Shown here: positions 25,701-33,611 of the stretch, piece after piece
Layout: each line of letters starts with the position of its first letter
Numbering within the stretch: position 1 is the first letter of the stretch
NCBI RefSeq assembly: GCF_012927115.1
Contig: NZ_JABBFY010000001.1
Location: 1,798,001 to 1,862,000 of the forward strand
Length of the DNA: 64,000 nucleotides
Source: Sphingomonas sp. G-3-2-10
Lineage (GTDB): Bacteria > Pseudomonadota > Alphaproteobacteria > Sphingomonadales > Sphingomonadaceae
Direction: 5' to 3'
Notes under the pieces: generated by a model
What the model saw: the letters and a program-made list of their open reading frames with translations, nothing else
Told to the model about the DNA's origin: nothing
Database searches by the model: none
Translations under genes and position numbers: made by a program

Positions 25701-26750
25701 CTACTTCTTGCCCTTGGGCGCCGCGTTCTCTTCGCCCTGCAGGCGGATCTTCTGCCCGTCGGTGATCTTCACCACCCCTTCGGTGATGACGCGCTGGCCC
25801 GGCTGGATGCCCGACAGGATCTCGACCATGCCGTTCTGGCGGATGCCGGTCTGGACATTGATCCGCTTCGCCTTGCCCTTGTCGTTCACGAAGACATAGG
25901 TCTGGTCGCCATCGCCAACGACGGCCAGTTCGGGCACCGCGGCGGAATCACGCGCCTGTGCCTCGATCGTGACGGTCAGCAACATGCCCGGCTTCAGCCT
26001 TTTGTCGCCGTTGGGCAGGATCGCGCGGACCGTCACCGCGCGAGTCTGCGGATTGAGCACCGGATCGATGCTGGCGATCGTGCCGCGGAAAGGCTGGTCC
26101 GGATAAGCGGCGGCGCGCGCCTCGATCGGCTGGCCGACGCGGATCTGGGACAGGAGGGTTTCGGGCACGGCGAAATCGAGCTTGATCTGCGAGATGTCGC
26201 TGATCGTCGCGATCGGCGTTCCGGCGTTGACCACCGCCCCGCTGGAGATGTTCCGCAGCGACACCCAGCCCGAGAACGGCGCACGGATCACGCGATCGCC
26301 GATCGACGCGCGCGCCTCGGCGGCCTGGCCATTCGCCTGCCCGGCCAGCGCAACTTGCGCATCGACCGCGCTGTTGGTGGCGAAGCCGCGCGCCTTCAAC
26401 GCATTGAGCCGGTCGAGCTGCTGCCGCGCCTCGCGTGCCCGCGCATCGGCCTGGGCGAGCTGGGCGCTTTCCTGGCCCGACGCCAGCACCGCGACCACCT
26501 GTCCGCGCGTGATGAAGGCGCCGTCATCGAAATTGAGCCGGACGATCCGTTCGGTCACCGGGGCGGAGAGAGTCACCTGCTCGTTGGCCACGGCAGTGCC
26601 CACCGCGTCGATCCGGTCGATGAAGCGCGCGCTTGTCACCGCTGTCGCGCGCACGAGCGGGGCTTCACGCCCCGCGCCGTTGCTCTTGGCCTTCTCGCCA
26701 CACCCCGAAAGCGAGACGGCGAGCGCGATCATAATGAGAGAGATTCGCAT
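25701..26750 (-). CDS. RND efflux periplasmic adaptor (membrane fusion) lipoprotein
   Basis: 349 residues. The signal peptide MRISLIMIALAVSLSGC ends in a lipobox (L-S-G-C), so the protein is anchored to the inner membrane by lipid. The barrel-sandwich halves are recognisable (VTLSAPVTERIVRLNFDDGAFITRGQVVAVL and SIGDRVIRAPFSGWVSLRNI, quoted in part) around a helical hairpin (QLAQADARAREARQQLDRLNA), with a membrane-proximal beta domain (DQTYVFVNDKGKAKRINVQTG). I chose ATG 26750 after AGGGCTTG; the codon before it is a TTG. It is co-transcribed with the permease. Confidence 0.93.
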   Translation of the reverse strand: MRISLIMIALAVSLSGCGEKAKSNGAGREAPLVRATAVTSARFIDRIDAVGTAVANEQVTLSAPVTERIVRLNFDDGAFITRGQVVAVLASGQESAQLAQADARAREARQQLDRLNALKARGFATNSAVDAQVALAGQANGQAAEARASIGDRVIRAPFSGWVSLRNISSGAVVNAGTPIATISDISQIKLDFAVPETLLSQIRVGQPIEARAAAYPDQPFRGTIASIDPVLNPQTRAVTVRAILPNGDKRLKPGMLLTVTIEAQARDSAAVPELAVVGDGDQTYVFVNDKGKAKRINVQTGIRQNGMVEILSGIQPGQRVITEGVVKITDGQKIRLQGEENAAPKGKK

Positions 26751-26864
26751 CAAGCCCTAGCGGCTATGCTCGCAAGGCAGGAAACGCAAAGGCAAATCTG
26801 CATAAATCTCGATCATCACCTTCGAAGCGGTCCGACACCGCTCCCTTTCACGGGATGATGTCTG

Positions 26865-28793
26865 CTAAATGTCGGCGGCGAGGCTCAGCGAGAAGCGCCG
26901 CGCGCCGTTTGGCACAAAGAACCCACTGCTGCCATTGTTCCACCCGAAGGTGTTGGTGACGTTCGCCACCTGCGCGCGGAACATCAATTTGGTGTCGCCG
27001 AGATTGAATCTGTAGCGCGTGCCCAGATTGAGGATCGCGCGCGCGGGAATGATCAGCGTGTTGGCCGCGTTCGCGGTGCGGTCGCTGGTCCCCTCGGCAT
27101 AGATGTCGAACGACAAGGCGGGGTAGCTCGGCAGGCGGTAATCGAAGCTGACGATCGTGTGACGGCCGATGCTGCCGACCGGCTTGGGACCGATCGAGCC
27201 GTTATTCACTTCCTCGCCCGAGACCTTCGCGTCGAGGAAGACGGTGCCAGCGACGACGTTCAGGCCCGGAAGGAGCTGGCCCGCGACCGAAATCTCGACC
27301 CCGCGATGGCGGACGATGCCGAGCTGGCGGAAGCGCAGGCCGCCATCGAGGTTGAAATAGGGCTTCTCGACATCGAACAGGCCGACCACCGCCGTCACCT
27401 TGCCGACCGACCAGCGCACGCCGCCGTCGATCTGCCGCGTGTGGATCGCGGGGGGCGCTTCGTTGAGGTTCACCGCTTCACCCGGCGCAACCGGGCTTTC
27501 CTCGAGCCCGGTGGTGTAGCCGCCATAGAATGCCAGCTTCGGCGTGGCGTAGATTGCGGCGTTGGCGCTGAATAGAGTCGGCGAATCCCTGGTTTCGGGA
27601 AAGATCACCATCGGGTCGGGATCGGTGATCGCCTTGGAATAGTTGCTCTTCTGGACCCCGACGCTCAGTTCGCCGATGCCCTTCCATCGGCCCTGATAGC
27701 CGAGACCGAAGGTGGTCTGACGCACGCGATCGAGCGTTTTCGGCCCCTGTCCGTAGCTCGGCTCGGGACGGAAATCGGGGCCGAGGCTGGTGCTGGGGCC
27801 GAGATCGATCAGCGCCGCCCCGCCATAGCGGCGATCCTGCGCGCGGCCGCGCAGCGACGCGATCAGCGTGTGCCGGCGCGGCCCCTCGTCGAAATGCCGC
27901 GACACGCGCAGCTCGCCCGACGTCGAGGCCGCGCGCGCCTCGCGTTCGATCACGACGATGCGGCGCCCGACCAGACCGTCGGCGGTGGTGTTGAACAGGA
28001 TATCGGCCGCCGAGCGATCGACGTTGCTGACCGAGCGGAACACGCCCAGCCGCACGTCGAAGCCTGCCGGATCGGCGCGCGCGACCATGCCGTAATTGAT
28101 CTGCTCCGCGCCGAAATCGGCCCATTCCTGGCCATAGAACTCGTTGCGCTTGAATCGCTTCGGCAGGAAGGCACCACTAGTGAAGATCAGCGGCTGCGCT
28201 TCGCTGTCCTTCGTCTCGATCCGGCTCCAGAACGACATGATCTCGATCCCGCGCCGCGGCGCATAGCGCGCGACCGCGCCCAGCGAGACGTCCTGCGGGC
28301 TGCCGCCGAAGGGCTGGCCGTTGCGGTAGATGCCCGCGCCCGCCGCGATCCCCAGCCGCTCGCCGTCGATCGGCAGCTCGATATCCACTTCGCCATAGCC
28401 GCCGTTCCACGGCCCGAAGCCGACGCCCACCGACGCCAGCGGCGATCCGCCCGGCTTGCGCAGCGAGAAATCGGCGATGCCGGTCGGCGCAGGAAAGGGA
28501 TAGCTTTGCGCCGAAATGCCGACGCGGATGGTCGATCCGCCCGCAACGCGGCTGGTGAGATAGGTCTGCTGGTCGAAATACAGCCCTTCGATCCGGACGT
28601 TGCCGGCATCGACGGGCGAGAAGGCGCGGACATTATAGGCATTGTAGATGCCGATCGAATCGTCGCCGACACTGGTGCCGAACGCGTCCTCGGCCTCGGC
28701 CACCGCATTGTCATCGGTCCGCTGCGCCAAGGCGGGCGCCGCGACGACCAATGCGATTGCGGCGGCGCAAAGCCCCGCGATTCCCCTCACCAT
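26865..28793 (-). CDS. TonB-dependent receptor with a short plug
   Basis: 642 residues. Signal peptide MVRGIAGLCAAAIALVVAAPALAQ. The N-terminal part (GIYNAYNVRAFSPVDAGNVRIEGLYFDQQ) resembles the plug of siderophore/iron receptors, but the usual TonB box and the LRGPxG landmark are not obvious. The barrel follows, with the TonB-receptor C-terminal pattern LRFRQLGIVRHRGVEISVAGQLLPGL (partly quoted) and FRAQVANVTNTFGWNN. Start ATG 28793 after GGGAGTCGGGC. The upstream region carries a palindrome near the likely promoter (28829-28839), so metal control is possible. Confidence 0.88.
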   Translation of the reverse strand: MVRGIAGLCAAAIALVVAAPALAQRTDDNAVAEAEDAFGTSVGDDSIGIYNAYNVRAFSPVDAGNVRIEGLYFDQQTYLTSRVAGGSTIRVGISAQSYPFPAPTGIADFSLRKPGGSPLASVGVGFGPWNGGYGEVDIELPIDGERLGIAAGAGIYRNGQPFGGSPQDVSLGAVARYAPRRGIEIMSFWSRIETKDSEAQPLIFTSGAFLPKRFKRNEFYGQEWADFGAEQINYGMVARADPAGFDVRLGVFRSVSNVDRSAADILFNTTADGLVGRRIVVIEREARAASTSGELRVSRHFDEGPRRHTLIASLRGRAQDRRYGGAALIDLGPSTSLGPDFRPEPSYGQGPKTLDRVRQTTFGLGYQGRWKGIGELSVGVQKSNYSKAITDPDPMVIFPETRDSPTLFSANAAIYATPKLAFYGGYTTGLEESPVAPGEAVNLNEAPPAIHTRQIDGGVRWSVGKVTAVVGLFDVEKPYFNLDGGLRFRQLGIVRHRGVEISVAGQLLPGLNVVAGTVFLDAKVSGEEVNNGSIGPKPVGSIGRHTIVSFDYRLPSYPALSFDIYAEGTSDRTANAANTLIIPARAILNLGTRYRFNLGDTKLMFRAQVANVTNTFGWNNGSSGFFVPNGARRFSLSLAADI

Positions 28794-28828
28794 GCCCGAC
28801 TCCCCTTCGGTACATATTGCGCGATTGC

Positions 28829-28839
28829 ATTACTGTAAT
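28829..28839. promoter_or_regulatory. Candidate metal-regulator operator upstream of TonB receptor
   Basis: A perfect 11-base palindrome ATTACTGTAAT lies 36-46 bases upstream of the receptor start. On the minus strand it reads GTTATTACAGTAATGC, partly like alphaproteobacterial Zur boxes. It would overlap a weak -35 (TTATTA) placed 16 bases from a -10 (CAATAT). This is a suggestion from pattern only. Confidence 0.3.
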
Positions 28840-28865
28840 AACACGCTCAGCCGCTGAATGACGGA

Positions 28866-29597
28866 TTAACGGCGGGCCGCGATGAGATATTCGACATTGC
28901 CTTCCGGACCCTTAATCGGGCTTTCGACGACGCCGTCGACCGTCCAGCCTTTCGAGGCCACCCAGTCGGCGACTTCGCGGCACACGCGGGCGTGGATTTC
29001 GGGATCGCGCACCACGCCGCCCTTCCCCACTTCCTCGCGCCCCGCCTCGAACTGCGGCTTGATCAGCGCAAGCAGCCGCGCGTCGGGCGCGGCGAATCCC
29101 AGCGGTACGTCGAGCACCTTGGCAAGACCGATGAAGCTGGCGTCGCACACGATCAGATCGACGGGTTCGGGGATATGCGCCGCGATGAGGATGCGCGCGC
29201 TGGTCTGTTCGTGAACGATCACGCGCGGGTCCTGCCGCAGCTTCCACGCCAGCTGGTTGGTCCCCGAATCGACGGCATAGACGCGCGCCGCGCCCTTGCT
29301 GAGCATCACGTCGGTGAAACCGCCGGTCGACGAGCCGACGTCGATCGCCACGGCGCCGGTGACGTCCCATCCGAAATGATCGAGCCCATGCGCCAGCTTG
29401 ATCCCGCCGCGCGACACCCAGGGATGATCGCGCCCGCGCACATCGAGCACGGCGTCCTCGGCGAGCATTTGCCCCGCCTTGTCGATCTTGCGCTCGCCAG
29501 CGAAGACCAGCCCCGCCATGATCAGCGCCTGCGCACGGGTCCGGCTTTCCGCCAGCCCGCGATCGACGAGCATCTGGTCTGCGCGCTGCTTGGCCAT
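28866..29597 (-). CDS. tlyA: TlyA-family rRNA 2'-O-methyltransferase
   Basis: 243 residues. The N-terminal S4 RNA-binding domain (RADQMLVDRGLAESRTRAQALIMAGLVF, quoted in part) is followed by an FtsJ-like Rossmann domain with the SAM motif AIDVGSSTGGFTDVMLSKGA. DLIVCDASFIGL and LIKPQFEAGREEVGKGGVVRD complete the TlyA pattern. TlyA methylates cytidines of 16S and/or 23S rRNA and influences capreomycin sensitivity in mycobacteria; it is often misnamed hemolysin. In many bacteria the gene neighbours dxs; here dxs is 4 kb away on the other strand. Confidence 0.93.
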   Translation of the reverse strand: MAKQRADQMLVDRGLAESRTRAQALIMAGLVFAGERKIDKAGQMLAEDAVLDVRGRDHPWVSRGGIKLAHGLDHFGWDVTGAVAIDVGSSTGGFTDVMLSKGAARVYAVDSGTNQLAWKLRQDPRVIVHEQTSARILIAAHIPEPVDLIVCDASFIGLAKVLDVPLGFAAPDARLLALIKPQFEAGREEVGKGGVVRDPEIHARVCREVADWVASKGWTVDGVVESPIKGPEGNVEYLIAARR

Positions 29598-29724
29598 GCC
29601 CTCCCTTTAGGGGGCCTTCTCGGCCCGGCGCAACTGCCCCGCATTTCGTCGCAAGGTCTATTGCCTACTAAATCAATGGGAATTACTCAAAGGGTCCGGC
29701 CACTTCCTGATCGGGAGAACGGAC

Positions 29725-30402
29725 ATGAGTATCTTTACCCCCATCGAGAGCGGCTCGCCGCTCATCCTCACCGTCCCGGGCCTTGGCGGATCGGGGCCCT
29801 CGCACTGGCAGACCCTGTGGGAGCAGTCGCGGCCCGACACGAGCCGCGTCGAGCTGGGCATGTGGAACACGCCGCATCGCAACGCCTGGGTGACCAAGCT
29901 GGATCAGGCGATCCGTCAGGCGCAGGCGCCGGTGGTGCTGGCCGCGCACTCGCTCGGCTGCCTCGCCGTCGCATGGTGGGCCGAGCTTGCCGGACAGACC
30001 TTCGGCTACCCGGTGGCGGGCGCGCTGCTGGTCGCCCCGGCCGATGTCGATCGCAGCGAAGCGCCCGAGCTGGCGGCCTTCCGTCCGACGCCGGCCAGGC
30101 CGCTGCCCTTCCCCTCGATCCTCGTCGCCAGCACCGACGATCCGTGGATCGAAATCGACCGCGCCCGCAGCCTCGCCGCATCATGGGGCAGCCATTTCGT
30201 CGACGCCGGGCCGCAGGGTCATATCAACGCCGCCAGCGGCATCGGCTGGTGGGAGGAAGGCCAGCAGTTGCTCGACCGCGTCCTCGACGCCGCTTCCGAT
30301 CGCAGCGGCCGGCCGAGGAATGCGGGCGAGGCCCGCTCGCTGCTGGCGGTCAACGCGACCGAAGCGGCGCAGTCTCACTATCTCGGCGCCAGCGCGGCCT
30401 GA
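29725..30402 (+). CDS. RBBP9/YdeN-family alpha/beta hydrolase
   Basis: 225 residues. The fold is that of small serine hydrolases (RBBP9/YdeN). VPGLGGSGPSHWQTLWE is the N-terminal signature, the nucleophile elbow is AAHSLGCLAV (Ser in H-S-L-G), the acid is in ASTDDPWI, and the His in GPQGHINAASG. No signal peptide, so cytosolic. Physiological substrate unknown. The C terminus after the hydrolase domain adds about 35 low-complexity residues. Start ATG follows GGGAGAACGG. Confidence 0.9.
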   Translation: MSIFTPIESGSPLILTVPGLGGSGPSHWQTLWEQSRPDTSRVELGMWNTPHRNAWVTKLDQAIRQAQAPVVLAAHSLGCLAVAWWAELAGQTFGYPVAGALLVAPADVDRSEAPELAAFRPTPARPLPFPSILVASTDDPWIEIDRARSLAASWGSHFVDAGPQGHINAASGIGWWEEGQQLLDRVLDAASDRSGRPRNAGEARSLLAVNATEAAQSHYLGASAA

Positions 30403-30524
30403 TCTCGGGCCATCGCGCTACGACACCGGATCATCGCGGTTCCAATAGCAACGGAGGTGAAACGACCTATATTGAACGATGCGGGCATGGCCGGGTGAGC
30501 GTACCCTAGAGCGTTTCATCCGGC

Positions 30525-31502
30525 CTACCCTTCTCCCACGCCATCCTCGTCCGGTCCCGTCTCCGGAATCGCATCGAACGCAACCGACATGCGCAGCCCG
30601 GGCGCGCCGAGCGGATCGGTCCAATGGACATAGGAAGACGGCATCAGCACCAGCATTCCGGCTTCCGGCCGGATCGCCAGTTCCGGCCATCCCGGCGGCG
30701 TTTCCGCCCCCCATCCCCCGATCCGCAGCGCGCCGCCCGCGAATTCGTCCGATATCCCCACCGGATAGAAGACGCCCGTGGCCCAGCCCAGCGTATGCTG
30801 GTGCCGGGTATTATAGCCTTCTCCACGCGAGATCAGGCCCCAGGCGTTCAGGACGAACGCTTCCGGCACATGGCGCGCCAGCGGATGATCGCTCGCCGCC
30901 CAGTCCGCCAGATAGCGCGCGGTCTCGCTCCGGCAGGCCGCCATCAGCGCGGCGAACGCCGGCCTGCGATGGACTCCCGGGATCTCGCGCATTTCGCGGA
31001 CCGACAGCCGCGATCCGCGATCCAGCAGCGCCTCTTCGGCCAGCATCGCCGCCGCCACCGCCTCGGCCAGCCCCGCCTCCAGCCGAACCTTGCGCAACAA
31101 CAATCCGGGGGCGAACAGCGCCGCAACCTCCGCCGCCCGCCCCAGTGCGGTGAGCACGCCAATATAACGCCCGACCATCAGCGGATTGGCATGGCCCGCC
31201 GCGAACAATGTTTCATATTCCGCGGCGATTTCGCCCGGTGACGCGCTGGCCCGCGCCGCGCGCCACGCCAGGTCGCCCCCGCGGCGCACCGCGATGCGCC
31301 GAAGCTCGGCGGCCTCGGCCATGCACCCTGCTTCGTCGAGCAAATGGACATGCAATCCGATCGGCAGCTTCGCCAGCAATTGCGGGCTCGCAGCGCTGCG
31401 ATAGCGGGCCATGCCCGCCGCCCCGTCCCCGCTCCGGCACAGGCGCAGCGCCTCCGCGACGATCCGCTGGGCTTCGCCGATATCGATTGTGTCCGCCGCC
31501 AC
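30525..31502 (-). CDS. Putative 2OG-Fe(II) oxygenase with helical N-terminal domain
   Basis: 325 residues. Residues 1-200 are Ala-rich helices that resemble degenerate tetratricopeptide repeats. The C-terminal 110 residues match the putative 2OG-Fe(II) oxygenase family with an H-x-H pair: N231-T-R-H234-Q-H236 followed by GWATGVFYPV. The distal iron ligand is probably H293 (SSYVHWTDP), and R304 (LRMSVAFD) is placed to bind 2-oxoglutarate. Members sometimes hydroxylate proteins or small metabolites; no substrate can be named. It stands alone between two plus-strand hydrolase genes. Confidence 0.8.
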   Translation of the reverse strand: MAADTIDIGEAQRIVAEALRLCRSGDGAAGMARYRSAASPQLLAKLPIGLHVHLLDEAGCMAEAAELRRIAVRRGGDLAWRAARASASPGEIAAEYETLFAAGHANPLMVGRYIGVLTALGRAAEVAALFAPGLLLRKVRLEAGLAEAVAAAMLAEEALLDRGSRLSVREMREIPGVHRRPAFAALMAACRSETARYLADWAASDHPLARHVPEAFVLNAWGLISRGEGYNTRHQHTLGWATGVFYPVGISDEFAGGALRIGGWGAETPPGWPELAIRPEAGMLVLMPSSYVHWTDPLGAPGLRMSVAFDAIPETGPDEDGVGEG

Positions 31503-31597
31503 GCCGCTCCCCGTGATTCCCGCGAACTCTAGTCGGGGAAGACGCGGCGCGAAACGACGCGATTGCCCTGCATTCGAAATCGTCGCAGATTGCCGGG

Positions 31598-32560
31598 ATG
31601 ACCCCGGTAGATCGCCGCACCCTGATCGGAGCCGCCCTGGCCGCCCCGCTCCTTCCCGCCGCTGCTCGCGCAGCCGAAGCCCCTGACTTTCCCGAGCCGG
31701 CCTTCAGCGTGAAGCTGTGGCCCGGCGAAGCGCCCGGCCTGAAGGATCCTTCGCTGAAGGACGAAGTGCTCGAGCGCAGCAAGGACCCCGCGATCCGCGA
31801 CCGAGCGATGGTGAAGGTGCGCACGCCGCGCATGGATGTGTTTCCGGCGAAGAACCCCAATGGCGCTGCGGTGCTGATCACGCCGGGCGGGGCCTATCAT
31901 CGCGTGGTGATCGACAAGGAAGGCTATGAACTCGCCGCCTGGCTCGCCGAGCGCGGCGTGACTGCCTTTGTCTGTTTCTATCGCCTCCCCGGACAGGGAT
32001 GGGAGAATCCGCGCAACGTATCGCTGGCCGATGCGCAGCGCGCGATGCGGCTGATCCGCCATCGCGCCGCCGAGTGGAAGGTCGATCCGAAGCGTGTTGC
32101 GGCGCTCGGCTATTCGGCGGGCGGGCATCTGTGCGGCGACCTCGCCACGCGCCATGCCGCCAAAGTCTATTCCCCGGTCGACGCCGCCGACGCGCTCGAC
32201 GCGAAGCCGATTGTCGCCGCGCCGATCTATCCTGCGATCGCGATGGACCCGTTCCTCACGCCGTCCGCCGTCACCGGTCCCTATGCCAGCAGCGGCGACG
32301 GCTGGACGATGCTCGACGCGCAGGTGACGAAGGACGTGCCGCCCTGTTTCCTGTGCCATGCCGAGGACGACGCGACCCTGCCGGTCGATTTCACCCTGCG
32401 CCTGCGCGCCGCGCTCCGGGCGGCGGGCGTGCCGGCGGACACGCATCTGTTCGAGGAAGGCGGCCACGGCTTCGGCCTGCGCTTCACCCCGGGCAAGCCG
32501 GTGGAAGCATGGCCGGACCTGTTCCTGGCCTTTGCGAAGCGGCACGGCCTGCTGGGCTGA
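31598..32560 (+). CDS. Exported alpha/beta hydrolase (acetyl-esterase-like)
   Basis: 320 residues. A Tat-type signal (DRRTLIGAALAAPLLPAAARA) targets it to the periplasm. The domain resembles acetyl xylan esterase/BD-FAE hydrolases: oxyanion motif ITPGGAYHRVV, nucleophile elbow ALGYSAGGHLCGD, acid in CHAEDDATLPVD and catalytic His in EGGHGFGLRF. The DPKRVAALGYSAGGH pattern is characteristic of that group. It may deacetylate or de-esterify carbohydrates in the periplasm. Start ATG 31598 is chosen for the signal peptide; no strong ribosome site is visible. Confidence 0.88.
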   Translation: MTPVDRRTLIGAALAAPLLPAAARAAEAPDFPEPAFSVKLWPGEAPGLKDPSLKDEVLERSKDPAIRDRAMVKVRTPRMDVFPAKNPNGAAVLITPGGAYHRVVIDKEGYELAAWLAERGVTAFVCFYRLPGQGWENPRNVSLADAQRAMRLIRHRAAEWKVDPKRVAALGYSAGGHLCGDLATRHAAKVYSPVDAADALDAKPIVAAPIYPAIAMDPFLTPSAVTGPYASSGDGWTMLDAQVTKDVPPCFLCHAEDDATLPVDFTLRLRAALRAAGVPADTHLFEEGGHGFGLRFTPGKPVEAWPDLFLAFAKRHGLLG

Positions 32561-32603
32561 CGGCACCGGGTGGAAACCGCCCCGATTTCGGCGCGATGAT
32601 ATG

Positions 32604-32632
32604 TTGTAACTTGGCCCGCACGGGTCTATATC
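32604..32632 (+). promoter_or_regulatory. Probable leaderless promoter of merC-like/zur unit
   Basis: TTGTAA (32604-32609) and TATATC (32627-32632) are spaced by 17 bases. Transcription would start about 7-9 bases later, at or next to the ATG at 32641, giving a leaderless message. The -35 lies inside ATGTTGTAAC (32601-32610), which resembles half of a Zur box. This would fit autoregulation by the zur gene downstream. Confidence 0.4.
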
Positions 32633-32640
32633 GCCCGCAA

Positions 32641-33027
32641 ATGCCGACGACTCTTTCCCTTTCGCGATTCTGGCACGGTCTCGACACCCGCATCGATCGC
32701 ATCGCGATCGGGCTGAGCGGGCTGTGCCTGGCGCATTGCCTTGCGACGACCGTATTGCTCGCCCTGTTCTCGGCTGCTGGCGGGATGCTGCACCCGGCGA
32801 TCCACGAATTCGGCCTGGTGCTGGCGATCGTGTTCGGCATCATCGCGCTCGGCCGCGGCATCTATATGCATGGCTATATGATGCCGGCCGTGGTCGGTGC
32901 GTTCGGAATCGGCATCATGGCCGGCGCGCTGTCGCTGCCGCATGGCGAATATGAGATCGTGTGGACCCTGATCGGCGTATCGCTGGTCGCGCTGGGCCAC
33001 GACCTGAACCGCCGCGCGACATACTGA
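32641..33027 (+). CDS. MerC-domain membrane protein
   Basis: 128 residues with four hydrophobic helices. The first (IAIGLSGLCLAHCLATTVLLAL) contains the Cys pair LCLAHC seen in MerC proteins, which move Hg(II) or other thiophilic metals into the cytosol. There are no mer genes nearby; the next gene encodes a Zur-like zinc regulator 41 bases downstream, so a role in zinc or other metal entry is more likely. I chose ATG 32641, which matches a leaderless start; ATG 32596 would add 15 residues and lie upstream of the promoter proposed here. Confidence 0.83.
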   Translation: MPTTLSLSRFWHGLDTRIDRIAIGLSGLCLAHCLATTVLLALFSAAGGMLHPAIHEFGLVLAIVFGIIALGRGIYMHGYMMPAVVGAFGIGIMAGALSLPHGEYEIVWTLIGVSLVALGHDLNRRATY

Positions 33028-33067
33028 CCCGCTTGCGGGCGAGGCACCGCGCGCCTAGATTCCAGTC

Positions 33068-33526
33068 ATGGCCCACCATCATCACCACGAGCACGAGGGC
33101 ACCGACCTCACCCGCGCCGCCCAGACCACGCTGGAAAAGTCCGGCGAGCAATGGACGACGATGCGCGAACGCGTGTTCGAGGCGCTGGCCGGGTTCGACA
33201 AGCCGGCTTCCGCTTACGATATCGCCGAGGCGGTCTCGAAGGTGGAAGGGCGCCGGGTCGCGGCCAACAGCGTCTATCGCATTCTCGACCTTTTCGTCGG
33301 ATCGAACCTCGCGCGGCGCGTCGAAAGCGCCAACGCCTATGTCGCCAACGCGCATCCGGATTGCCTGCACGATTGCATCTTCCTGGTGTGCGACAGTTGC
33401 GGCCAGACCACGCATATCGACGACGATACGATCACCAAAAGCGTCCGCTCGGCCGCTCAGGGCACCGGCTTCTCGCCCGTCCGCCCGGTGATCGAAGTCC
33501 GCGGCAAATGCGCCGACTGCGACTGA
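33068..33526 (+). CDS. zur: Fur-family regulator, probably Zur
   Basis: 152 residues. It opens with a His-rich tail (five His, then EHEG), then a winged helix (TTMRERVFEALAGFDKPASAYDIAEAVSKV, quoted in part, RVAANSVYRILDLFVG). The dimer domain has HPDCLHDCIFLVCDSCGQTTHID and a final CADCD, giving two CxxC structural-zinc pairs as in Zur. Zur represses zinc uptake genes when zinc is abundant. The start ATG lies 41 bases after the MerC-like gene. The distinction from other Fur paralogues rests on the Cys pairs and the His tail. Confidence 0.88.
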   Translation: MAHHHHHEHEGTDLTRAAQTTLEKSGEQWTTMRERVFEALAGFDKPASAYDIAEAVSKVEGRRVAANSVYRILDLFVGSNLARRVESANAYVANAHPDCLHDCIFLVCDSCGQTTHIDDDTITKSVRSAAQGTGFSPVRPVIEVRGKCADCD

Positions 33527-33611
33527 CGCTACGGCAAGCTGCACAGATTCTGCACTCAAGCTGCTGAATCACAATGTTCGACTTGCATAAGCGGCTGGGT
33601 TATCAGGCGGT

